Positions 48,331 through 60,306 of a stretch of DNA of 64,000 nt are shown here, piece after piece (within the stretch, counting starts at the first letter, position 1; each line of letters begins with the position of its first letter). A program made the position numbers and the translations under genes. Source of the stretch: Streptococcus suis 10581 (GTDB taxonomy: Bacteria; Bacillota; Bacilli; Lactobacillales; Streptococcaceae). The notes under the pieces were generated by a model that made no database searches, had not been told where the DNA came from, and saw only the letters and a list, made by a program, of their open reading frames with translations. The stretch spans positions 1 to 64,000 of the forward strand of contig ALKQ01000045.1 in NCBI GenBank assembly GCA_000440235.1. Direction: 5' to 3'.

Positions 48331-49368
48331 TTATAACTCCATATTTTGATAAATTGGCAGCAACATGGCTGCGTAGATGAGAACGACCATTAAGGCCACA
48401 AAGAGAAAGACCAGCGGTTGAATCAGCTGCATGGCTCTATTGACTCGGGAGAAAAAATCCTCCCAACATTCAGCCGCATAAACTGTCAACTCGCTACCCA
48501 ACTTGGACTTGACCTGACCATACTCGGCAATCAAACTCAGCTCCCGCTTAAAAAAGGCGTAGGTCTTAATGTGTTCGTGAAAGCTCTGACCATTGGAAAG
48601 CGACTGCTCCAGGTCCTGGCCAATCTCCCGAAAGAGCTGCGACTGCTGCTCCTGCATCAAGCCCACAATCTGCGGCAGGTCCAAGCCTTGCCCAATCAAA
48701 CTCCCCCACTCCCTGGCGTAATAGGCCGTCAGATAGGTTTGGATGAGCTTTCCGAAAAATGGCAGAGCTGCCAAGCGGGAAAAGACCTTAATTTTGTTGG
48801 TTTTGCGAAACCAAACCATACCAGCTAAGACCGCCACCAAACTAAGTCCACAGAGGGATAAAAAGATGGTCGGTAGATGGTTAATTAGCACGGTCGCAGC
48901 ATTTCCTTCCTCCAACCGGGGCAGAAGATAGTTTTTCAAACCCAGCATAATCAAAAGCAGAAAACCTAGCAAGATAACTGGATAGGTCGCCACCTCAATT
49001 AGTTTCTTGCGAACCTTGCTAACATTTTCCAGATAGGACTGGATATGGCTCAAACTCAGACTGGTATTACCATGAACTTCTGCCAAAGCCACCTGTGTGA
49101 CCACCGCATCTGAAAAACGCAAATCCGCCAGCAAACTTGAAAAGGGTTTGCCTGCTAACAGCCCGTCTGACAAGACCTGGGTATAGGGATCTGCCAAAAG
49201 CTGACTGCGTTTAAGAAAATCAACAATCTCCCCCAGATGAAAACCACTAGCAAAAAGATTATTGAAAAGCTCAATGACCTTACGCTGGCGAGCCAAGGGT
49301 AATTTTTTCTGTTTCTGCCTGCCGAAGACTGATATGTCCTGCTGCAAAAAGGCGATCAATTTGTTCAT
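48331..49368 (-). CDS. comGB: Competence type IV pilus membrane platform ComGB
   Basis: The 345-residue GspF-family protein has two repeated cytoplasmic domains and three membrane helices (about 115-135, 165-190 and 315-340). ARQRKVIELFNNLFASGFHL (about 26-45) is typical of the family. The chosen ATG is supported by homologues that begin with this region, with a weak ribosome site; a start 14 codons earlier is possible. It overlaps comGA by 89 bp. Confidence 0.87.
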   Translation of the reverse strand: MNKLIAFLQQDISVFGRQKQKKLPLARQRKVIELFNNLFASGFHLGEIVDFLKRSQLLADPYTQVLSDGLLAGKPFSSLLADLRFSDAVVTQVALAEVHGNTSLSLSHIQSYLENVSKVRKKLIEVATYPVILLGFLLLIMLGLKNYLLPRLEEGNAATVLINHLPTIFLSLCGLSLVAVLAGMVWFRKTNKIKVFSRLAALPFFGKLIQTYLTAYYAREWGSLIGQGLDLPQIVGLMQEQQSQLFREIGQDLEQSLSNGQSFHEHIKTYAFFKRELSLIAEYGQVKSKLGSELTVYAAECWEDFFSRVNRAMQLIQPLVFLFVALMVVLIYAAMLLPIYQNMEL

Positions 49369-50230
49369 TCCACTGGTCTGCGGAATAGTTTTGGTAGTCT
49401 CCATTTGCAAAATCCACTACACCTCCTCCCCCAATCAAGCGTTGATAGGCAATCCCTTGAAGGGCATTATTTAACTCCTCGGGGCTGACACCCAATTCCA
49501 ACATACGGGCATAGACACCTGAAATAGACCTTGCATGGACTGTTGAGAAAACGGTAGCTCCCGTCAGGCTGGCTCGAATGACTGCTCGAGCGGTTTCCGC
49601 ATCCCGAATTTCACCGATGATGAGCAGGTCCGGTCGATGACGGAGGGATAATTTTATCAAATTGTCGTAGGTGGCTCCGATGGCTTCATTGAGCTGGAGT
49701 TGCAGCATGTCCTCCTGCTTGATTTCAACAGGATCCTCGATGGTCAAAATCTGCTTGTCTGGGAATTTCAGCCTGGCAAGATGGTACATAAGTGTGGTCT
49801 TACCAGAGCCGACTGGACCCGAAAAAAGGTAGAGCCCTCGTCCCTTGATTTCTTCTGCAAGCCGCTCGGCCGCCTCAAACCAGAACTTGAGTTCCTTGTC
49901 ATTGTCATAGAGCAGGCGGATAACCAAACTTTCCTTGCCACGATAATCACCGACAGTTGATAAGCGAAGTGAAATCTCTCCGCTCCCATAATCATAGTCA
50001 CAGGAACCCTGCTGGCTACGGCGTTTTTCACCAACATTTAAACCTGCTAAAAACTTGAAATGGCTGATGATGGCTGTTACTTCCTCCTCAGCCACGTCTT
50101 GCACAAACTCCCGCTCGTCCATGATACGATGGTAGACTTGGTAACACTCACCTCGAGGAACTAGATAGATGTCACTGACCCTATCTGCCACCGCCTCTTC
50201 AATCATCTTTCTTGCTTTTTCTTGAATCAT
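49280..50230 (-). CDS. comGA: Competence type IV pilus assembly ATPase ComGA
   Basis: The 316-residue secretion ATPase (GspE/PilB family) has Walker A FSGPVGSGKTTLMYHL (about 137-152), the Asp box LTIEDPVEIKQED, and Walker B with His box RHRPDLLIIGEIRD (about 207-220). It powers pilus assembly for DNA uptake. It is first in the comG operon, and the SigX cin-box lies 20 bases before the start. Confidence 0.94.
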   Translation of the reverse strand: MIQEKARKMIEEAVADRVSDIYLVPRGECYQVYHRIMDEREFVQDVAEEEVTAIISHFKFLAGLNVGEKRRSQQGSCDYDYGSGEISLRLSTVGDYRGKESLVIRLLYDNDKELKFWFEAAERLAEEIKGRGLYLFSGPVGSGKTTLMYHLARLKFPDKQILTIEDPVEIKQEDMLQLQLNEAIGATYDNLIKLSLRHRPDLLIIGEIRDAETARAVIRASLTGATVFSTVHARSISGVYARMLELGVSPEELNNALQGIAYQRLIGGGGVVDFANGDYQNYSADQWNEQIDRLFAAGHISLRQAETEKITLGSPA

Positions 50231-50249
50231 ACAACCTCCTCACCCTATC

Positions 50250-50257
50250 AATTCGTA
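50250..50257 (-). promoter_or_regulatory. cin-box (SigX promoter) of the comG operon
   Basis: TACGAATT, seven of eight bases of the combox consensus, lies on the minus strand 20 bases before the comGA start codon. Its spacing matches the ssbB cin-box. Confidence 0.85.
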
Positions 50258-50315
50258 AGGAGACTTGATTTTCCATACTTTTTTGTTAAAATAATAAAAA
50301 AACTTGGAGGTTCCT

Positions 50316-51266
50316 ATGAAAAAATTAAAAAAAGGCGACCATATTCGCATTGTCAGTCCTTCTTCGTCTATTGAAAGAATTGGTGGTTTTGAGGCCAATC
50401 TTGCCGCCAAGGAAAAACTAGAAAATCTGGGATTCAAACTCTCCTTTTCAGAACATTATTTTGAAAATGATATGTTCGATTCAGCTCCGATTGCTAGTCG
50501 AGTTGCGGACTTGGAAGCAGCCTTTGCGGATGAGTCGGTCGATGCCATTCTGACAACCATTGGCGGTTTCAACTGCAATGAACTCTTGCCCTATCTGGAT
50601 TTTGAGTTGATTGCACAAAATCCAAAAATTTTCTGTGGTTATTCGGATACGACTGCCCTGCTCAATGCCATCTATGCCAAAACAGGTATGGAAACCTACA
50701 TGGGACCATCCTATAGCAGCTTTAAGATGCGTGAGGGACAAGATTACCAGACTCAGGCTTGGCTCAAGGCTGTGACACAAGACTCCTTTGACTTGACCCC
50801 GAGTCCTGAATGGTCTAGCGACGCTTGGTACCTACCAGACGCCCCTCGCACCTTTTACCCAACAGAATGGAAAGTCTACAGTCCAGGCCAGGCCTCTGGT
50901 ATTGCCATCGGCGGAAACATCTCAACCCTCAACTTGCTGACTGGGACAGAGTTCGCACCCAGACCAGACAAATATATTCTATTTTTAGAAGAGGCGGAAG
51001 ATGATGATTATCTGATTATTGCTCGTCACTTGACTGCTCTTCTACAAGCCTATCCTAATCCGCAAGCGGTCGTCTTTGGACGATTTCCAAAGGAAACCAA
51101 AATGACCGAAGAGATTTTGTTAGCGATTTTGGACAAGCACCCTATTCTCAAAACCATCCCTGTTCTCTACGATTTGGACTTTGCCCATACCCAACCTCTG
51201 TTTACCATTCAAATTGGCGGGTATGTTGAGCTTGATGCGGAAGCATTTACTATCAGATTTAGCTAA
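50316..51266 (+). CDS. S66-family LD-carboxypeptidase (MccF/LdcA type)
   Basis: The 316-residue serine peptidase has the nucleophile Ser in CGYSDTTALLNAI (about 109-121), the N-terminal strand GDHIRIVSPSSS, the family ETYMGPSYSSF, and the catalytic Glu in LFLEEAEDD. S66 members cleave tetrapeptides of the cell wall (LdcA) or microcin C-like amides (MccF); sequence alone does not decide. The ATG at 50316 follows TTGGAGG. It is monocistronic and divergent from comG. Confidence 0.85.
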   Translation: MKKLKKGDHIRIVSPSSSIERIGGFEANLAAKEKLENLGFKLSFSEHYFENDMFDSAPIASRVADLEAAFADESVDAILTTIGGFNCNELLPYLDFELIAQNPKIFCGYSDTTALLNAIYAKTGMETYMGPSYSSFKMREGQDYQTQAWLKAVTQDSFDLTPSPEWSSDAWYLPDAPRTFYPTEWKVYSPGQASGIAIGGNISTLNLLTGTEFAPRPDKYILFLEEAEDDDYLIIARHLTALLQAYPNPQAVVFGRFPKETKMTEEILLAILDKHPILKTIPVLYDLDFAHTQPLFTIQIGGYVELDAEAFTIRFS

Positions 51267-51299
51267 AAAGGATTGACCCGCAAAGGTCAATCCTTTTTT
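51267..51299 (+). terminator. Terminator of the S66 peptidase gene
   Basis: AAAGGATTGACC and GGTCAATCCTTTTTT arms with a short loop start at the stop codon. Confidence 0.87.
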
Positions 51300-51318
51300 A
51301 TTATTCATTTACGCAATT

Positions 51319-51424
51319 ATAGTCGAATGAATTAGCTTTCAGACAAGGAACTGTGAGGTGCAGGCTGTACTAGAGTACGGCAAGTCGAAAGTGACGATGT
51401 ATCAAAGTTAATTCAAATGACTAT
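51319..51424. mobile_element. 106-bp MITE-like element
   Basis: Imperfect terminal inverted repeats of about 21 bp bound it: ATAGTCGAATGAATTAGCTT on the left and AAGTTAATTCAAATGACTAT on the right. There is no coding capacity. The right end runs 12 bases into the DUF1033 gene and supplies its last codons and stop. Confidence 0.7.
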
Positions 51425-51772
51425 ATTTTGTTTTAATTTGCAGGGGCGCATACGAGGTTGCGTAGGTTGCTTAATAAAACCAGCCGGTAAATTTTCTCTC
51501 GCTTCTACCAACATCAACGAATGATACCGTTGTAAATATTCATCACATTCCTCACACCAATGCTGGTCTGATTCATCCCAAAAAGCCACCATTGTGCCAT
51601 TCTTACTTTTCTTCATTGGAAAATCCTCTGATAGCCGTACCCACTCCTTCTGAAAAGCTTTTTGCGCATCCTCATAACGTTCATAGGTCTTTTTACTGAC
51701 TATATCTTCTTCCCAACCATCTAAAAACCACCAGGGTTCAAAATCTCCATACATTTTAATAACTTGATACAT
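51413..51772 (-). CDS. DUF1033-family protein
   Basis: The 119-residue protein starts MYQVIKMYGDFEPWWFLDGW and has the Trp-rich N-terminus and CEECDEYLQRYHSLML of the DUF1033 family, common next to rpoC or comG in streptococci and lactococci. Function unknown. GGAAGTATGTGTT is a weak ribosome site; nine additional upstream residues are possible. The final NIVI and stop lie in the MITE-like element. Confidence 0.82.
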   Translation of the reverse strand: MYQVIKMYGDFEPWWFLDGWEEDIVSKKTYERYEDAQKAFQKEWVRLSEDFPMKKSKNGTMVAFWDESDQHWCEECDEYLQRYHSLMLVEARENLPAGFIKQPTQPRMRPCKLKQNIVI

Positions 51773-51882
51773 AACACATACTTCCTTTTTCGTACACATT
51801 ATATCGAAATCATCTGATTTAAGAAAACATTCTGCTTGTTAATTCCTTATCAAGTAATGTATGCGCTTCATTTCCGAATATC

Positions 51883-51914
51883 AAAAAGCACATCCCTAGA
51901 AAAGAGAGATGTGC
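51883..51914 (-). terminator. rpoBC terminator
   Basis: The minus strand reads GCACATCTC, a short loop, GGATGTGC and TTTTTG, ten bases after the rpoC stop codon. Confidence 0.82.
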
Positions 51915-51923
51915 CATCTTAAT

Positions 51924-54900
51924 TTATTCAGTTACAGCTTCAAGCTCTGCTTCTGCTGCAAGCTCTTCTGCTACTGTGTCTTCAATGATTTCAACTTCAT
52001 TGATGGCCTGTGGTTCAAGATTACGGTAGCGGGCCATACCTGTACCTGCTGGGATAATCTTACCGATAATAACGTTCTCTTTAAGACCGAGAAGGTTGTC
52101 ACGTTTACCACGGATAGCAGCATCTGTAAGGACACGAGTTGTTTCCTGGAAGGATGCAGCAGACAAGAATGAGTTGGTTTCAAGGGAAGCCTTCGTGATA
52201 CCCATAAGAACTGGACGAGCTGTTGCCGGAATGCCACCTGCAATAACCACTTCAGCATTGGCATCTGTAAAGTCTGTGATATCCATGAGGGTACCCATGA
52301 GAAGATCTGTGTCACCTGGATCCATGACACGAACTTTACGAAGCATCTGACGAACCATTACCTCGATGTGCTTGTCGCCGATTTCTACACCCTGGCTACG
52401 GTAAACTTTTTGAACTTCAGAAAGAAGGTAAGTTTCAACCGCCAAGACATCACGGACTTCAAGCAAGCGTTTTGGTTGGATAGAACCTTCGGTAAGGGCG
52501 GCTCCACGCGCGACTTGGTCACCAACTTCAACCTTCATACGGGCTGTAAATGGAACCACATACTCACCTTCACCAGTCACACCTTTAACAAAGACTTTCT
52601 TAGTACGAGTAGAGGCATCTTCTTCAATGGCGATAACTTCACCTTTGACCTCAGTGATAACCGCTTCCCCTTTCGGATTGCGAGCTTCAAAGATCTCTTG
52701 GACACGAGGAAGACCCTGCGTGATATCGCTGTTTGAGGCTACACCACCCGTGTGGAAGGTACGCATTGTCAACTGTGTACCAGGCTCACCGATAGATTGG
52801 GCTGCAATCGTACCAACTGCTTCACCCACTTCAACCGCATCACCTGTCGCCAAGTTGATACCATAACAATGACGGCAGACACCGTGACGAGTGTTACATG
52901 TAAATACGCTACGGATGGTTACTTGTTCAACACCTGCATTGACGATTTCACGAGCAATATCTTCAGTAATCAATTGGTTTGGACCAATGATAACGGCACC
53001 CGTTTCAGGATGTTTAACAGTTTTCTTAGTGTAACGACCTTGCAAACGCTCTTCAAGTGGCTCGATCATTTCCTTGCCATCTGTGATTGAACGGATGTCA
53101 AGACCACGGTCTGTTCCACAGTCGTCTTCACGGATAATAACGTCTTGGGCAACGTCAACCAAACGACGAGTCAAGTAACCTGAGTCGGCTGTCTTCAAGG
53201 CCGTATCCGTCATACCCTTACGGGCACCGTGAGTTGAGAAGAACATTTCCAATACCGAAAGACCTTCACGGAAGTTAGACAAGATTGGCAATTCCATGAT
53301 ACGTCCGTTCGGAGCTGACATCAGACCACGCATACCGGCCAACTGGGAGAAGTTGGAGATGTTACCACGGGCACCAGAGTCCATCATCATAACGATTGGG
53401 TTCTTCGGATCTTGTTTTTCAACCAGACGTTTTTCCAATTTTTCCTTAGCGGAACGCCACTCGTCGGTAACTGCTGCGTAACGCTCATCGTCGGTAATCA
53501 TACCGCGACGGAATTGTTTCTTGATTTGTTCTACACGTTCGTGAGATTCTTCAATAATTTCAGCCTTGTTGTCGATAACTGGGATATCGGCAATACCCAC
53601 TGTCAAACCAGCAAGTGTTGAGTGATAGTAACCCAAGTCTTTCAAACGGTCAAGTAGGGCTGATGTTTCAGTTGTACGGAAACGCTTGAAGATTTCAGCG
53701 ATGATGTTACCAAGATTTTTCTTCTTGAATGGTGGGTTGATTGGCAATTCTGCAATGGCAGCCTTGATATCTGATCCTGGTTCCAAGAAGTATTTATCAG
53801 GAGTTCCTTCTGTCAAGTTAGCATTGTTTGGCTCTTGCAAGTATGGAAGACCTTCTGGCATAATCGCGTTGAACAAGATTTTTCCAACAGTTGTCATCAT
53901 GACCTTGTGTTTTTGGTTGTCTTTCCAAGGTTTATCAAGGCTATCTGTTGCAATACCAACACGGGTATGCAAGTGAACATAGCCATTGCGGTAAGCCATA
54001 ACAGCCTCATCCGCATCCTTGAAGACCATACCTTCACCTTCACGACCAGCATCTTCCATGGTCAAGTAGTAGTTACCCAAAACCATATCCTGAGATGGTG
54101 TTACGACTGGTTTTCCATCTTTAGGGTTAAGGATGTGTTCTGCCGCGAGCATAAGGATACGTGCTTCTGCTTGTGCTTCTTCTGACAATGGAACGTGAAT
54201 CGCCATCTGGTCACCGTCAAAGTCGGCGTTGTAGGCTTCACAGACAAGCGGGTGCAAACGAAGGGCTTTACCGTCGATTAGAACTGGCTCAAAAGCCTGG
54301 ATACCCAAACGGTGAAGGGTAGGTGCGCGGTTCAAAAGAACTGGGTGTTCTTTGATCACTTCTTCCAAAATATCCCAAATACGGTCATCACCACGCTCAA
54401 TCAAACGTTTTGCAGCTTTTACGTTTCCAGCAATATCACGGGCAACGATTTCGCGCATAACAAACGGTTTGAAGAGCTCGATAGCCATTTCGCGTGGCAC
54501 ACCACATTGGTACATTTTTAGAGTTGGACCAACGGCGATAACGGAACGTCCTGAGAAGTCAACACGCTTACCAAGCAAGTTTTGACGGAAACGTCCTTGC
54601 TTACCTTTAAGCATGTGGCTGAGTGATTTAAGTGGACGGCTACCTGGTCCAGTGATTGGACGACCACGGCGACCGTTGTCAATCAAAGCATCCACAGCTT
54701 CTTGGAGCATCCGTTTTTCGTTTTGTACGATGATACCTGGAGCGTTAAGTTCCAAGAGACGAGCCAAACGGTTGTTACGGTTGATAACACGGCGGTAGAG
54801 TTCGTTCAAGTCAGATGCGGCAAAACGGCCACCATCCAACTGAACCATCGGACGCAAATCTGGTGGAATAACTGGAAGGATGTTGAGAATCATCCACTCA

Positions 54901-55571
54901 GGCTTGTTACCAGATTTGTAGAAGGCATCGAGTACATCCAAACGGCGAACTGCTTTAATCCGTTTTTGACCAGAAGCTGTTTTCAATTCTTCTTTCAAAG
55001 CTGCGATTTCTTTTGGAAGATCGACTTGTTTCAAGAGGTCTTGGATGGCTTCTGCACCCATTTTGGCAACGAATGAACCATAACCATATTCACGCAAACG
55101 CTCACGGTATTCGCGCTCTGTCATGATTGACTTGTGCTCAAGCGGAGTATCTTTTGGATCGATAACCACATAAGCTGCGAAGTAGATAACTTCCTCAAGC
55201 GCACGTGGGCTCATATCCAAGGTCAAGCCCATACGGCTTGGAATGCCTTTGAAATACCAAATGTGTGAAATTGGTGCTTTCAACTCAATGTGTCCCATAC
55301 GTTCACGACGGACTTTTGCACGAGTTACTTCCACACCACAGCGGTCACAAGTGATCCCTTTATAACGGATACGCTTGTATTTACCACATGAACACTCCCA
55401 GTCTTTTGTTGGACCAAAGATAACTTCATCAAAAAGTCCATCACGTTCTGGTTTGAGTGTACGATAGTTGATTGTTTCAGGTTTTTTAACCTCACCGTAA
55501 GACCATGAACGAACCTTACTTGGTGAAGCTAACGTGATTTGCATACTTTTAAATCGATTTACGTCAACCAC
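51924..55571 (-). CDS. rpoC: RNA polymerase subunit beta'
   Basis: The 1215-residue subunit has the zinc ribbon [20 protein letters not shown] (about 60-79), the catalytic Mg motif [14 protein letters not shown] (about 446-459) and the bridge-helix region. The start is GTG at 55571, with AAAGGGA upstream, giving [20 protein letters not shown] as expected for streptococci; an in-frame ATG 20 codons upstream gives a residue stretch not found in the family. It is cotranscribed after rpoB, and a terminator follows. Confidence 0.96.
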   Translation of the reverse strand: MVDVNRFKSMQITLASPSKVRSWSYGEVKKPETINYRTLKPERDGLFDEVIFGPTKDWECSCGKYKRIRYKGITCDRCGVEVTRAKVRRERMGHIELKAPISHIWYFKGIPSRMGLTLDMSPRALEEVIYFAAYVVIDPKDTPLEHKSIMTEREYRERLREYGYGSFVAKMGAEAIQDLLKQVDLPKEIAALKEELKTASGQKRIKAVRRLDVLDAFYKSGNKPEWMILNILPVIPPDLRPMVQLDGGRFAASDLNELYRRVINRNNRLARLLELNAPGIIVQNEKRMLQEAVDALIDNGRRGRPITGPGSRPLKSLSHMLKGKQGRFRQNLLGKRVDFSGRSVIAVGPTLKMYQCGVPREMAIELFKPFVMREIVARDIAGNVKAAKRLIERGDDRIWDILEEVIKEHPVLLNRAPTLHRLGIQAFEPVLIDGKALRLHPLVCEAYNADFDGDQMAIHVPLSEEAQAEARILMLAAEHILNPKDGKPVVTPSQDMVLGNYYLTMEDAGREGEGMVFKDADEAVMAYRNGYVHLHTRVGIATDSLDKPWKDNQKHKVMMTTVGKILFNAIMPEGLPYLQEPNNANLTEGTPDKYFLEPGSDIKAAIAELPINPPFKKKNLGNIIAEIFKRFRTTETSALLDRLKDLGYYHSTLAGLTVGIADIPVIDNKAEIIEESHERVEQIKKQFRRGMITDDERYAAVTDEWRSAKEKLEKRLVEKQDPKNPIVMMMDSGARGNISNFSQLAGMRGLMSAPNGRIMELPILSNFREGLSVLEMFFSTHGARKGMTDTALKTADSGYLTRRLVDVAQDVIIREDDCGTDRGLDIRSITDGKEMIEPLEERLQGRYTKKTVKHPETGAVIIGPNQLITEDIAREIVNAGVEQVTIRSVFTCNTRHGVCRHCYGINLATGDAVEVGEAVGTIAAQSIGEPGTQLTMRTFHTGGVASNSDITQGLPRVQEIFEARNPKGEAVITEVKGEVIAIEEDASTRTKKVFVKGVTGEGEYVVPFTARMKVEVGDQVARGAALTEGSIQPKRLLEVRDVLAVETYLLSEVQKVYRSQGVEIGDKHIEVMVRQMLRKVRVMDPGDTDLLMGTLMDITDFTDANAEVVIAGGIPATARPVLMGITKASLETNSFLSAASFQETTRVLTDAAIRGKRDNLLGLKENVIIGKIIPAGTGMARYRNLEPQAINEVEIIEDTVAEELAAEAELEAVTE

Positions 55572-55748
55572 TAATAATCCCTTTCTTTTCTTGTGAGAGG
55601 CTGGTTTTCCAGACCTCAAATTCTTGAACAATAATCAGCAGAATGGATAGCTGGTAAGCTATTTTTCTATAAATCAGACGGTGGAAGACCGTTGGTCCTT
55701 ATCTCTTTCAGTTCTGAGGCTTGGACCAACTTGTTCCATCCATTCTAA

Positions 55749-58700
55749 TTATTCTTTGCCTTCTGCTTCTTCTGCTGCAAAGGCTGCGGCTGCGTCAGCT
55801 GCGGCTTTTGCACGTGCTTTTTCAAGATCATCTACGTGGATGATGTCATCATCTTCACCTTCATCAAGGTCACGCAATTCTACTTCATTGTTGTCTTCAT
55901 CAAGGACACGCATATCCAAACCAAGTGATTGCAATTCTTTGACAAGAACACGGAAGGATTCTGGAACACCTGGTTTTGGAATTGGCTTACCTTTGGTGAT
56001 GGCTTCATAGGCTTTCAGACGGCCTGTCACATCATCTGACTTGTAAGTCAAGATTTCTTGAAGGACGTTAGAAGCACCGTAGGCTTCAAGGGCCCAAACC
56101 TCCATCTCACCGAAACGCTGACCACCAAACTGAGCCTTACCTCCGAGTGGCTGTTGGGTAACGAGTGAGTATGGTCCGACTGAGCGGGCGTGGAGTTTAT
56201 CATCAACCATGTGGTGAAGCTTGATCATGTACATGACGCCGACAGACACACGGTTGTCAAATGGCTCACCTGTACGTCCATCGTAAAGAATGGTTTTGGC
56301 ATCTGAATCCATACCTGCTTCTTTAACAGTTGACCAGAGGTCTTCTGAACTTGCACCATCGAAAACTGGTGTTGCAATATGGATGCCCAAGTTGCGAGCC
56401 GCCATACCCAAGTGAAGTTCCATAACCTGACCGATGTTCATACGTGATGGCACCCCGAGTGGGTTCAACATGATGTCAACTGGTGTTCCGTCTGGAAGAT
56501 ATGGCATATCCTCAACAGGTACAATACGTGAAACGACACCCTTGTTACCGTGACGACCGGCCATCTTATCTCCGACCTTGATCTTACGTTTTTGAGCGAT
56601 GTAAACACGAACCAACATGTTGACACCTGATTGCAATTCATCACCGTTGGCACGAGTAAAGATTTTCACATCACGAACGACACCATCGGCACCGTGAGGT
56701 ACACGAAGAGATGTATCACGCACTTCACGTGACTTATCACCGAAGATTGCGTGCAAGAGACGCTCTTCAGCTGAAAGGTCCTTTTCACCTTTTGGTGTGA
56801 CTTTACCAACAAGGATGTCGCCTTCTTTAACTTCGGCACCAATACGGATAATCCCCATTTCGTCCAAGTTGCGAAGGGCATCTTCACCAACGTTTGGAAT
56901 TTCGCGAGTGATTTCTTCAGGGCCTAACTTGGTATCGCGTGTTTCTGATTCGTATTCTTCCAAGTGAACAGATGTATAGACATCGTCCTTCACAAGGCGT
57001 TCAGACATGATAACTGCGTCCTCGAAGTTGTAACCTTCCCAGGTCATGTAGGCAACGATAGGGTTTTGACCAAGAGCCATTTCCCCATTTTCCATAGAAG
57101 GGCCATCTGCGATGAAGTCACCTTTTTCTACGATGTCGCCCAATTTTACAAGGGTACGTTGGTTGTAGGCAGTACCCGAGTTTGAACGACGGAATTTAGA
57201 AATGTGATAGACATCAAGCGAGCCATCTTCACGACGCACTTCTACCTTGTCCGCATCTGCGTAAACAACCTTACCATCGTGTTGAGCGATAATTGCCGCA
57301 CCTGAGTCGTGAGCAGCCTGGTATTCCATACCAGTACCAACGTAAGGCGCTTTTGGATCAATCAATGGGACAGCCTGACGTTGCATGTTGGCACCCATGA
57401 GGGCACGGTTGGAGTCATCGTTTTCCAAGAAAGGAATACATGCTGTCGCAACAGCAACTACCTGCTTAGGTGAAACGTCCATGAAATCTGCTGAATCTGC
57501 TGGGAACTCTTGGTTGTTACCTTGGTGACGTCCCATAACAATCTTATCAACGAAACGGTTGTTTTCATCAAGTGGCGATGTTGATTGGGCTACAATATAA
57601 GCATCTTCTTCATCGGCTGTCAACCAAACGATCTCATTTGTAACTGTACCAGTTGCACGGTCAATTTTGCGGTATGGTGTTTGGATGAAACCATACTTGT
57701 TGAGGTGACCGTAAGAAGACAGGTTGTTAATCAAACCAATGTTTGGTCCCTCAGGCGTTTCAATCGGACACATACGACCATAGTGAGTGTAGTGAACGTC
57801 TCGAACCTCATAACCAGCGCGATCACGTGTCAAACCACCAGGTCCCAAGGCAGACAAACGACGTTTGTGCGACAACTCAGAAAGTGGGTTGTGTTGGTCC
57901 ATGAACTGTGACAACTGAGATGAACCAAAGAATTCTTTGATCGCGGCTGTAACAGGACGGATATTGATGATTTGTTGGGGCGTCAATACTTCATTGTCTT
58001 GAACAGACATACGCTCACGCAAGTTACGTTCCATACGAGTCAAACCTATACGTACTTGGTTAGCAAGCAATTCACCAACGGCACGAATACGACGGTTACC
58101 CAAGTGGTCAATATCATCTACACGACCAAGACCCTCAGCCAAGTTGAGGAAGTAGCTCATCTCAGCCAAGATATCTGCTGGTGTAACAATACGCACATTT
58201 TCAGCCGGATTAGCATTACCAATCACTGTAACAACACGTTCTGGATCCTTAGGAGCTACAATCTTGAATTTCTGCAAAAGAACTGGCTCAAGAAGAACAG
58301 CGTTGTCATTTGGAATATATTCTACCAAATTGAGCTCATCGAATTGTGCTTCTACTTTTTCAAGCACATCACGACTCAATACAGTACCAGCTTCCAAGAC
58401 GATTTCGCCTGTCTCACCGTTAATCACATGTTCTGCAAGTGTTTGGTTGAGCAAACGAGTACGGAGGTTGAGTTTTTTATTAATCTTGTAACGACCAACA
58501 GGTGCCAAGTCGTAACGACGTGGGTCAAAGAAACGAGCTGTCAAAAGGCTACGAGAGCTTTCAGCTGTCTTTGGTTCGCCTGGACGAAGGCGCTCATAGA
58601 TTTCCTTAAGCGCTTCATCCGTACGAGAATCTGCTGGGTTTTTATGAATATCTTTTTCGATGGTATTGCGAACCAATTCGCTATCACCGAAGATGTCAAA

Positions 58701-59321
58701 GATTTCATCATCGCCTGAGAAACCAAGCGCACGAACAAGCGTTGTGAACGGAATCTTACGCGTACGGTCAATACGAGTGTAGGCAATGTCTTTTGAATCT
58801 GTTTCCAATTCCAACCAAGCTCCACGGTTAGGGATAACCGTTGAACCATAACCTACTTTACCGTTCTTATCTACTTTATCATTGAAGTAGACACCTGGTG
58901 AACGAACCAACTGAGAAACGATGATACGCTCTGCACCGTTGATGATGAAGGTACCCATTTCAGTCATGATTGGAAACTCACCGAAGAAGACTTCTTGTGT
59001 CTTGATCTCGCCAGTTTCTTTATTCACCAGACGGAAAGTTACATAGATTGGAGCTGAGTAGTTCGCATCATGCGCACGCGCCTCTTCCAATGTGTATTTA
59101 GGCTCTTTCAATTCATAACCAACGAATTCCAATTCCATGGTATCCGTAAAGTTTGAAACTGGAAGTACATCTTCAAAGACTTCTTTCAAACCATAATCTA
59201 AAAAGTCTTGGAAAGAGTCCGTTTGGATTTCAATCAAATTTGGTAAATCAAGAACTTCCTTGATTCTTGAAAAACTACGACGGGTACGGTGCTTACCGTA
59301 CTGAACTTCATGTCCTGCCAA
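55749..59321 (-). CDS. rpoB: RNA polymerase subunit beta
   Basis: The 1190-residue subunit starts at a TTG (AAAGGAG seven bases upstream), giving [20 protein letters not shown]. The rifampicin region reads [20 protein letters not shown] followed by [11 protein letters not shown], the sensitive wild type. The C-terminus has an acidic, Ala-rich tail typical of streptococci. It precedes rpoC by 177 bp, a spacer with a GGTCC-type hairpin. The long leader is treated separately. Confidence 0.97.
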   Translation of the reverse strand: MAGHEVQYGKHRTRRSFSRIKEVLDLPNLIEIQTDSFQDFLDYGLKEVFEDVLPVSNFTDTMELEFVGYELKEPKYTLEEARAHDANYSAPIYVTFRLVNKETGEIKTQEVFFGEFPIMTEMGTFIINGAERIIVSQLVRSPGVYFNDKVDKNGKVGYGSTVIPNRGAWLELETDSKDIAYTRIDRTRKIPFTTLVRALGFSGDDEIFDIFGDSELVRNTIEKDIHKNPADSRTDEALKEIYERLRPGEPKTAESSRSLLTARFFDPRRYDLAPVGRYKINKKLNLRTRLLNQTLAEHVINGETGEIVLEAGTVLSRDVLEKVEAQFDELNLVEYIPNDNAVLLEPVLLQKFKIVAPKDPERVVTVIGNANPAENVRIVTPADILAEMSYFLNLAEGLGRVDDIDHLGNRRIRAVGELLANQVRIGLTRMERNLRERMSVQDNEVLTPQQIINIRPVTAAIKEFFGSSQLSQFMDQHNPLSELSHKRRLSALGPGGLTRDRAGYEVRDVHYTHYGRMCPIETPEGPNIGLINNLSSYGHLNKYGFIQTPYRKIDRATGTVTNEIVWLTADEEDAYIVAQSTSPLDENNRFVDKIVMGRHQGNNQEFPADSADFMDVSPKQVVAVATACIPFLENDDSNRALMGANMQRQAVPLIDPKAPYVGTGMEYQAAHDSGAAIIAQHDGKVVYADADKVEVRREDGSLDVYHISKFRRSNSGTAYNQRTLVKLGDIVEKGDFIADGPSMENGEMALGQNPIVAYMTWEGYNFEDAVIMSERLVKDDVYTSVHLEEYESETRDTKLGPEEITREIPNVGEDALRNLDEMGIIRIGAEVKEGDILVGKVTPKGEKDLSAEERLLHAIFGDKSREVRDTSLRVPHGADGVVRDVKIFTRANGDELQSGVNMLVRVYIAQKRKIKVGDKMAGRHGNKGVVSRIVPVEDMPYLPDGTPVDIMLNPLGVPSRMNIGQVMELHLGMAARNLGIHIATPVFDGASSEDLWSTVKEAGMDSDAKTILYDGRTGEPFDNRVSVGVMYMIKLHHMVDDKLHARSVGPYSLVTQQPLGGKAQFGGQRFGEMEVWALEAYGASNVLQEILTYKSDDVTGRLKAYEAITKGKPIPKPGVPESFRVLVKELQSLGLDMRVLDEDNNEVELRDLDEGEDDDIIHVDDLEKARAKAAADAAAAFAAEEAEGKE

Positions 59322-59329
59322 AAGTTTTC

Positions 59330-60078
59330 TCCTTTGTATTAAGATACGAGGACGTAAAATTCGAGAGAAAAATAGGAAATCGACGTAGTGCCATCAGACA
59401 CTAGGAGATTTATCTTTTTTCCGACGAATTTAGTCCGAGTTCAATTAAAAGATACTAAGCCGTAAACAACTCAAAGAAAAATAAGCGGTAAGTCCAAAAT
59501 CTTTGATTTTGTTGACGCACCCTCGTCAGAACGACTAGGACTTTCTAGACTGAAGGTCGAAGAAAGTTCAGTCGTTTACGACGCCACGAAGTAAACAAAA
59601 ACAAAGCTCTACAAACCTTATCTTTTTTCACAGAGTTGTAGGCGAGTTCAATTAAAAGATACGAGACCGTGAAAACCAAAGTGAAAATAGGAGAGTGACG
59701 CCGTGTCACCAGACACAAGGAGCTCTATCTTTTTCACACAGGTTTTAGGTCGAGTTCAATTAAAAGATACGAGACCGTGAAAACCAAAGTGAAAATAGGA
59801 GAGTGACGCCGTGTCACCAGACACAAGGAGCTCTATCTTTTTCACACAGGTTTTAGGTCGAGTTCAATTAAAAGATACGAGGGCGTATAGCACTCCAAAA
59901 GAAAATAAGCGGTAAGTCCGAAATCTTTGATTTCGTTGACGCACCCTCGTCAGAACGACTAGGACTTTCTTGACAAATCGTCGAAGAAAGGCCAGACGTT
60001 TACGACGCCAAGGGGTAAACAAAGTCAAAGTTCCACAAACTGTATCTTTTTCTACAGGAGTGTAGCCCGAGTTCAATT
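59330..60078. repeat. Five-unit repeat array upstream of rpoB
   Basis: Units are joined by GAGTTCAATTAAAAGATAC. Units 3 and 4 (about 59648-59762 and 59763-59877) are identical tandem copies of about 115 bp. Units 2 and 5 are longer (about 200 bp) and related to each other; both contain AATAAGCGGTAAGTCC and GTTGACGCACCCTCGTCAGA. Unit 1 is like units 3 and 4 but diverged. No coding potential is seen. Related copies lie at 30030-30138 and next to pgk. Confidence 0.85.
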
Positions 60079-60277
60079 ATATACAGCCATAAAATGACCA
60101 ACATTCATCCTTTTTCTGAATTTTTAGAATCTTTAAGAATAGGTAACAATTCTCAAAAAAATTCCTCATAGACACAAAAAGAGCAGCTAAATCTTCCTTT
60201 GAAAAAGTTTGATTTAACTGCTGCAAGCCTTGTTTGGACAATATTTCAAACAAGACACACGACAAATAATTTATACT

Positions 60278-60306
60278 ATTATAGCACAAGTACTAGGAAA
60301 AATCAA
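60278..60306 (-). promoter_or_regulatory. Probable rpoBC promoter
   Basis: TTGATT (60301-60306), a 17-base spacer and TATAAT (60278-60283) on the minus strand overlap the end of pbp1B. If this is the main promoter, rpoB has a leader of about 950 bases holding the whole repeat array. Confidence 0.75.

Noticed and set aside
55632..55748. Attenuator between rpoB and rpoC
   Set aside because: A GGTCC-type stem is present but has no U run in the direction of transcription and there is no support beyond that; treated as spacer.
58264..58718. 248-codon open frame antisense to rpoB
   Set aside because: It lies wholly within rpoB, lacks a ribosome site and promoter, and its composition reflects the complement of biased codons.
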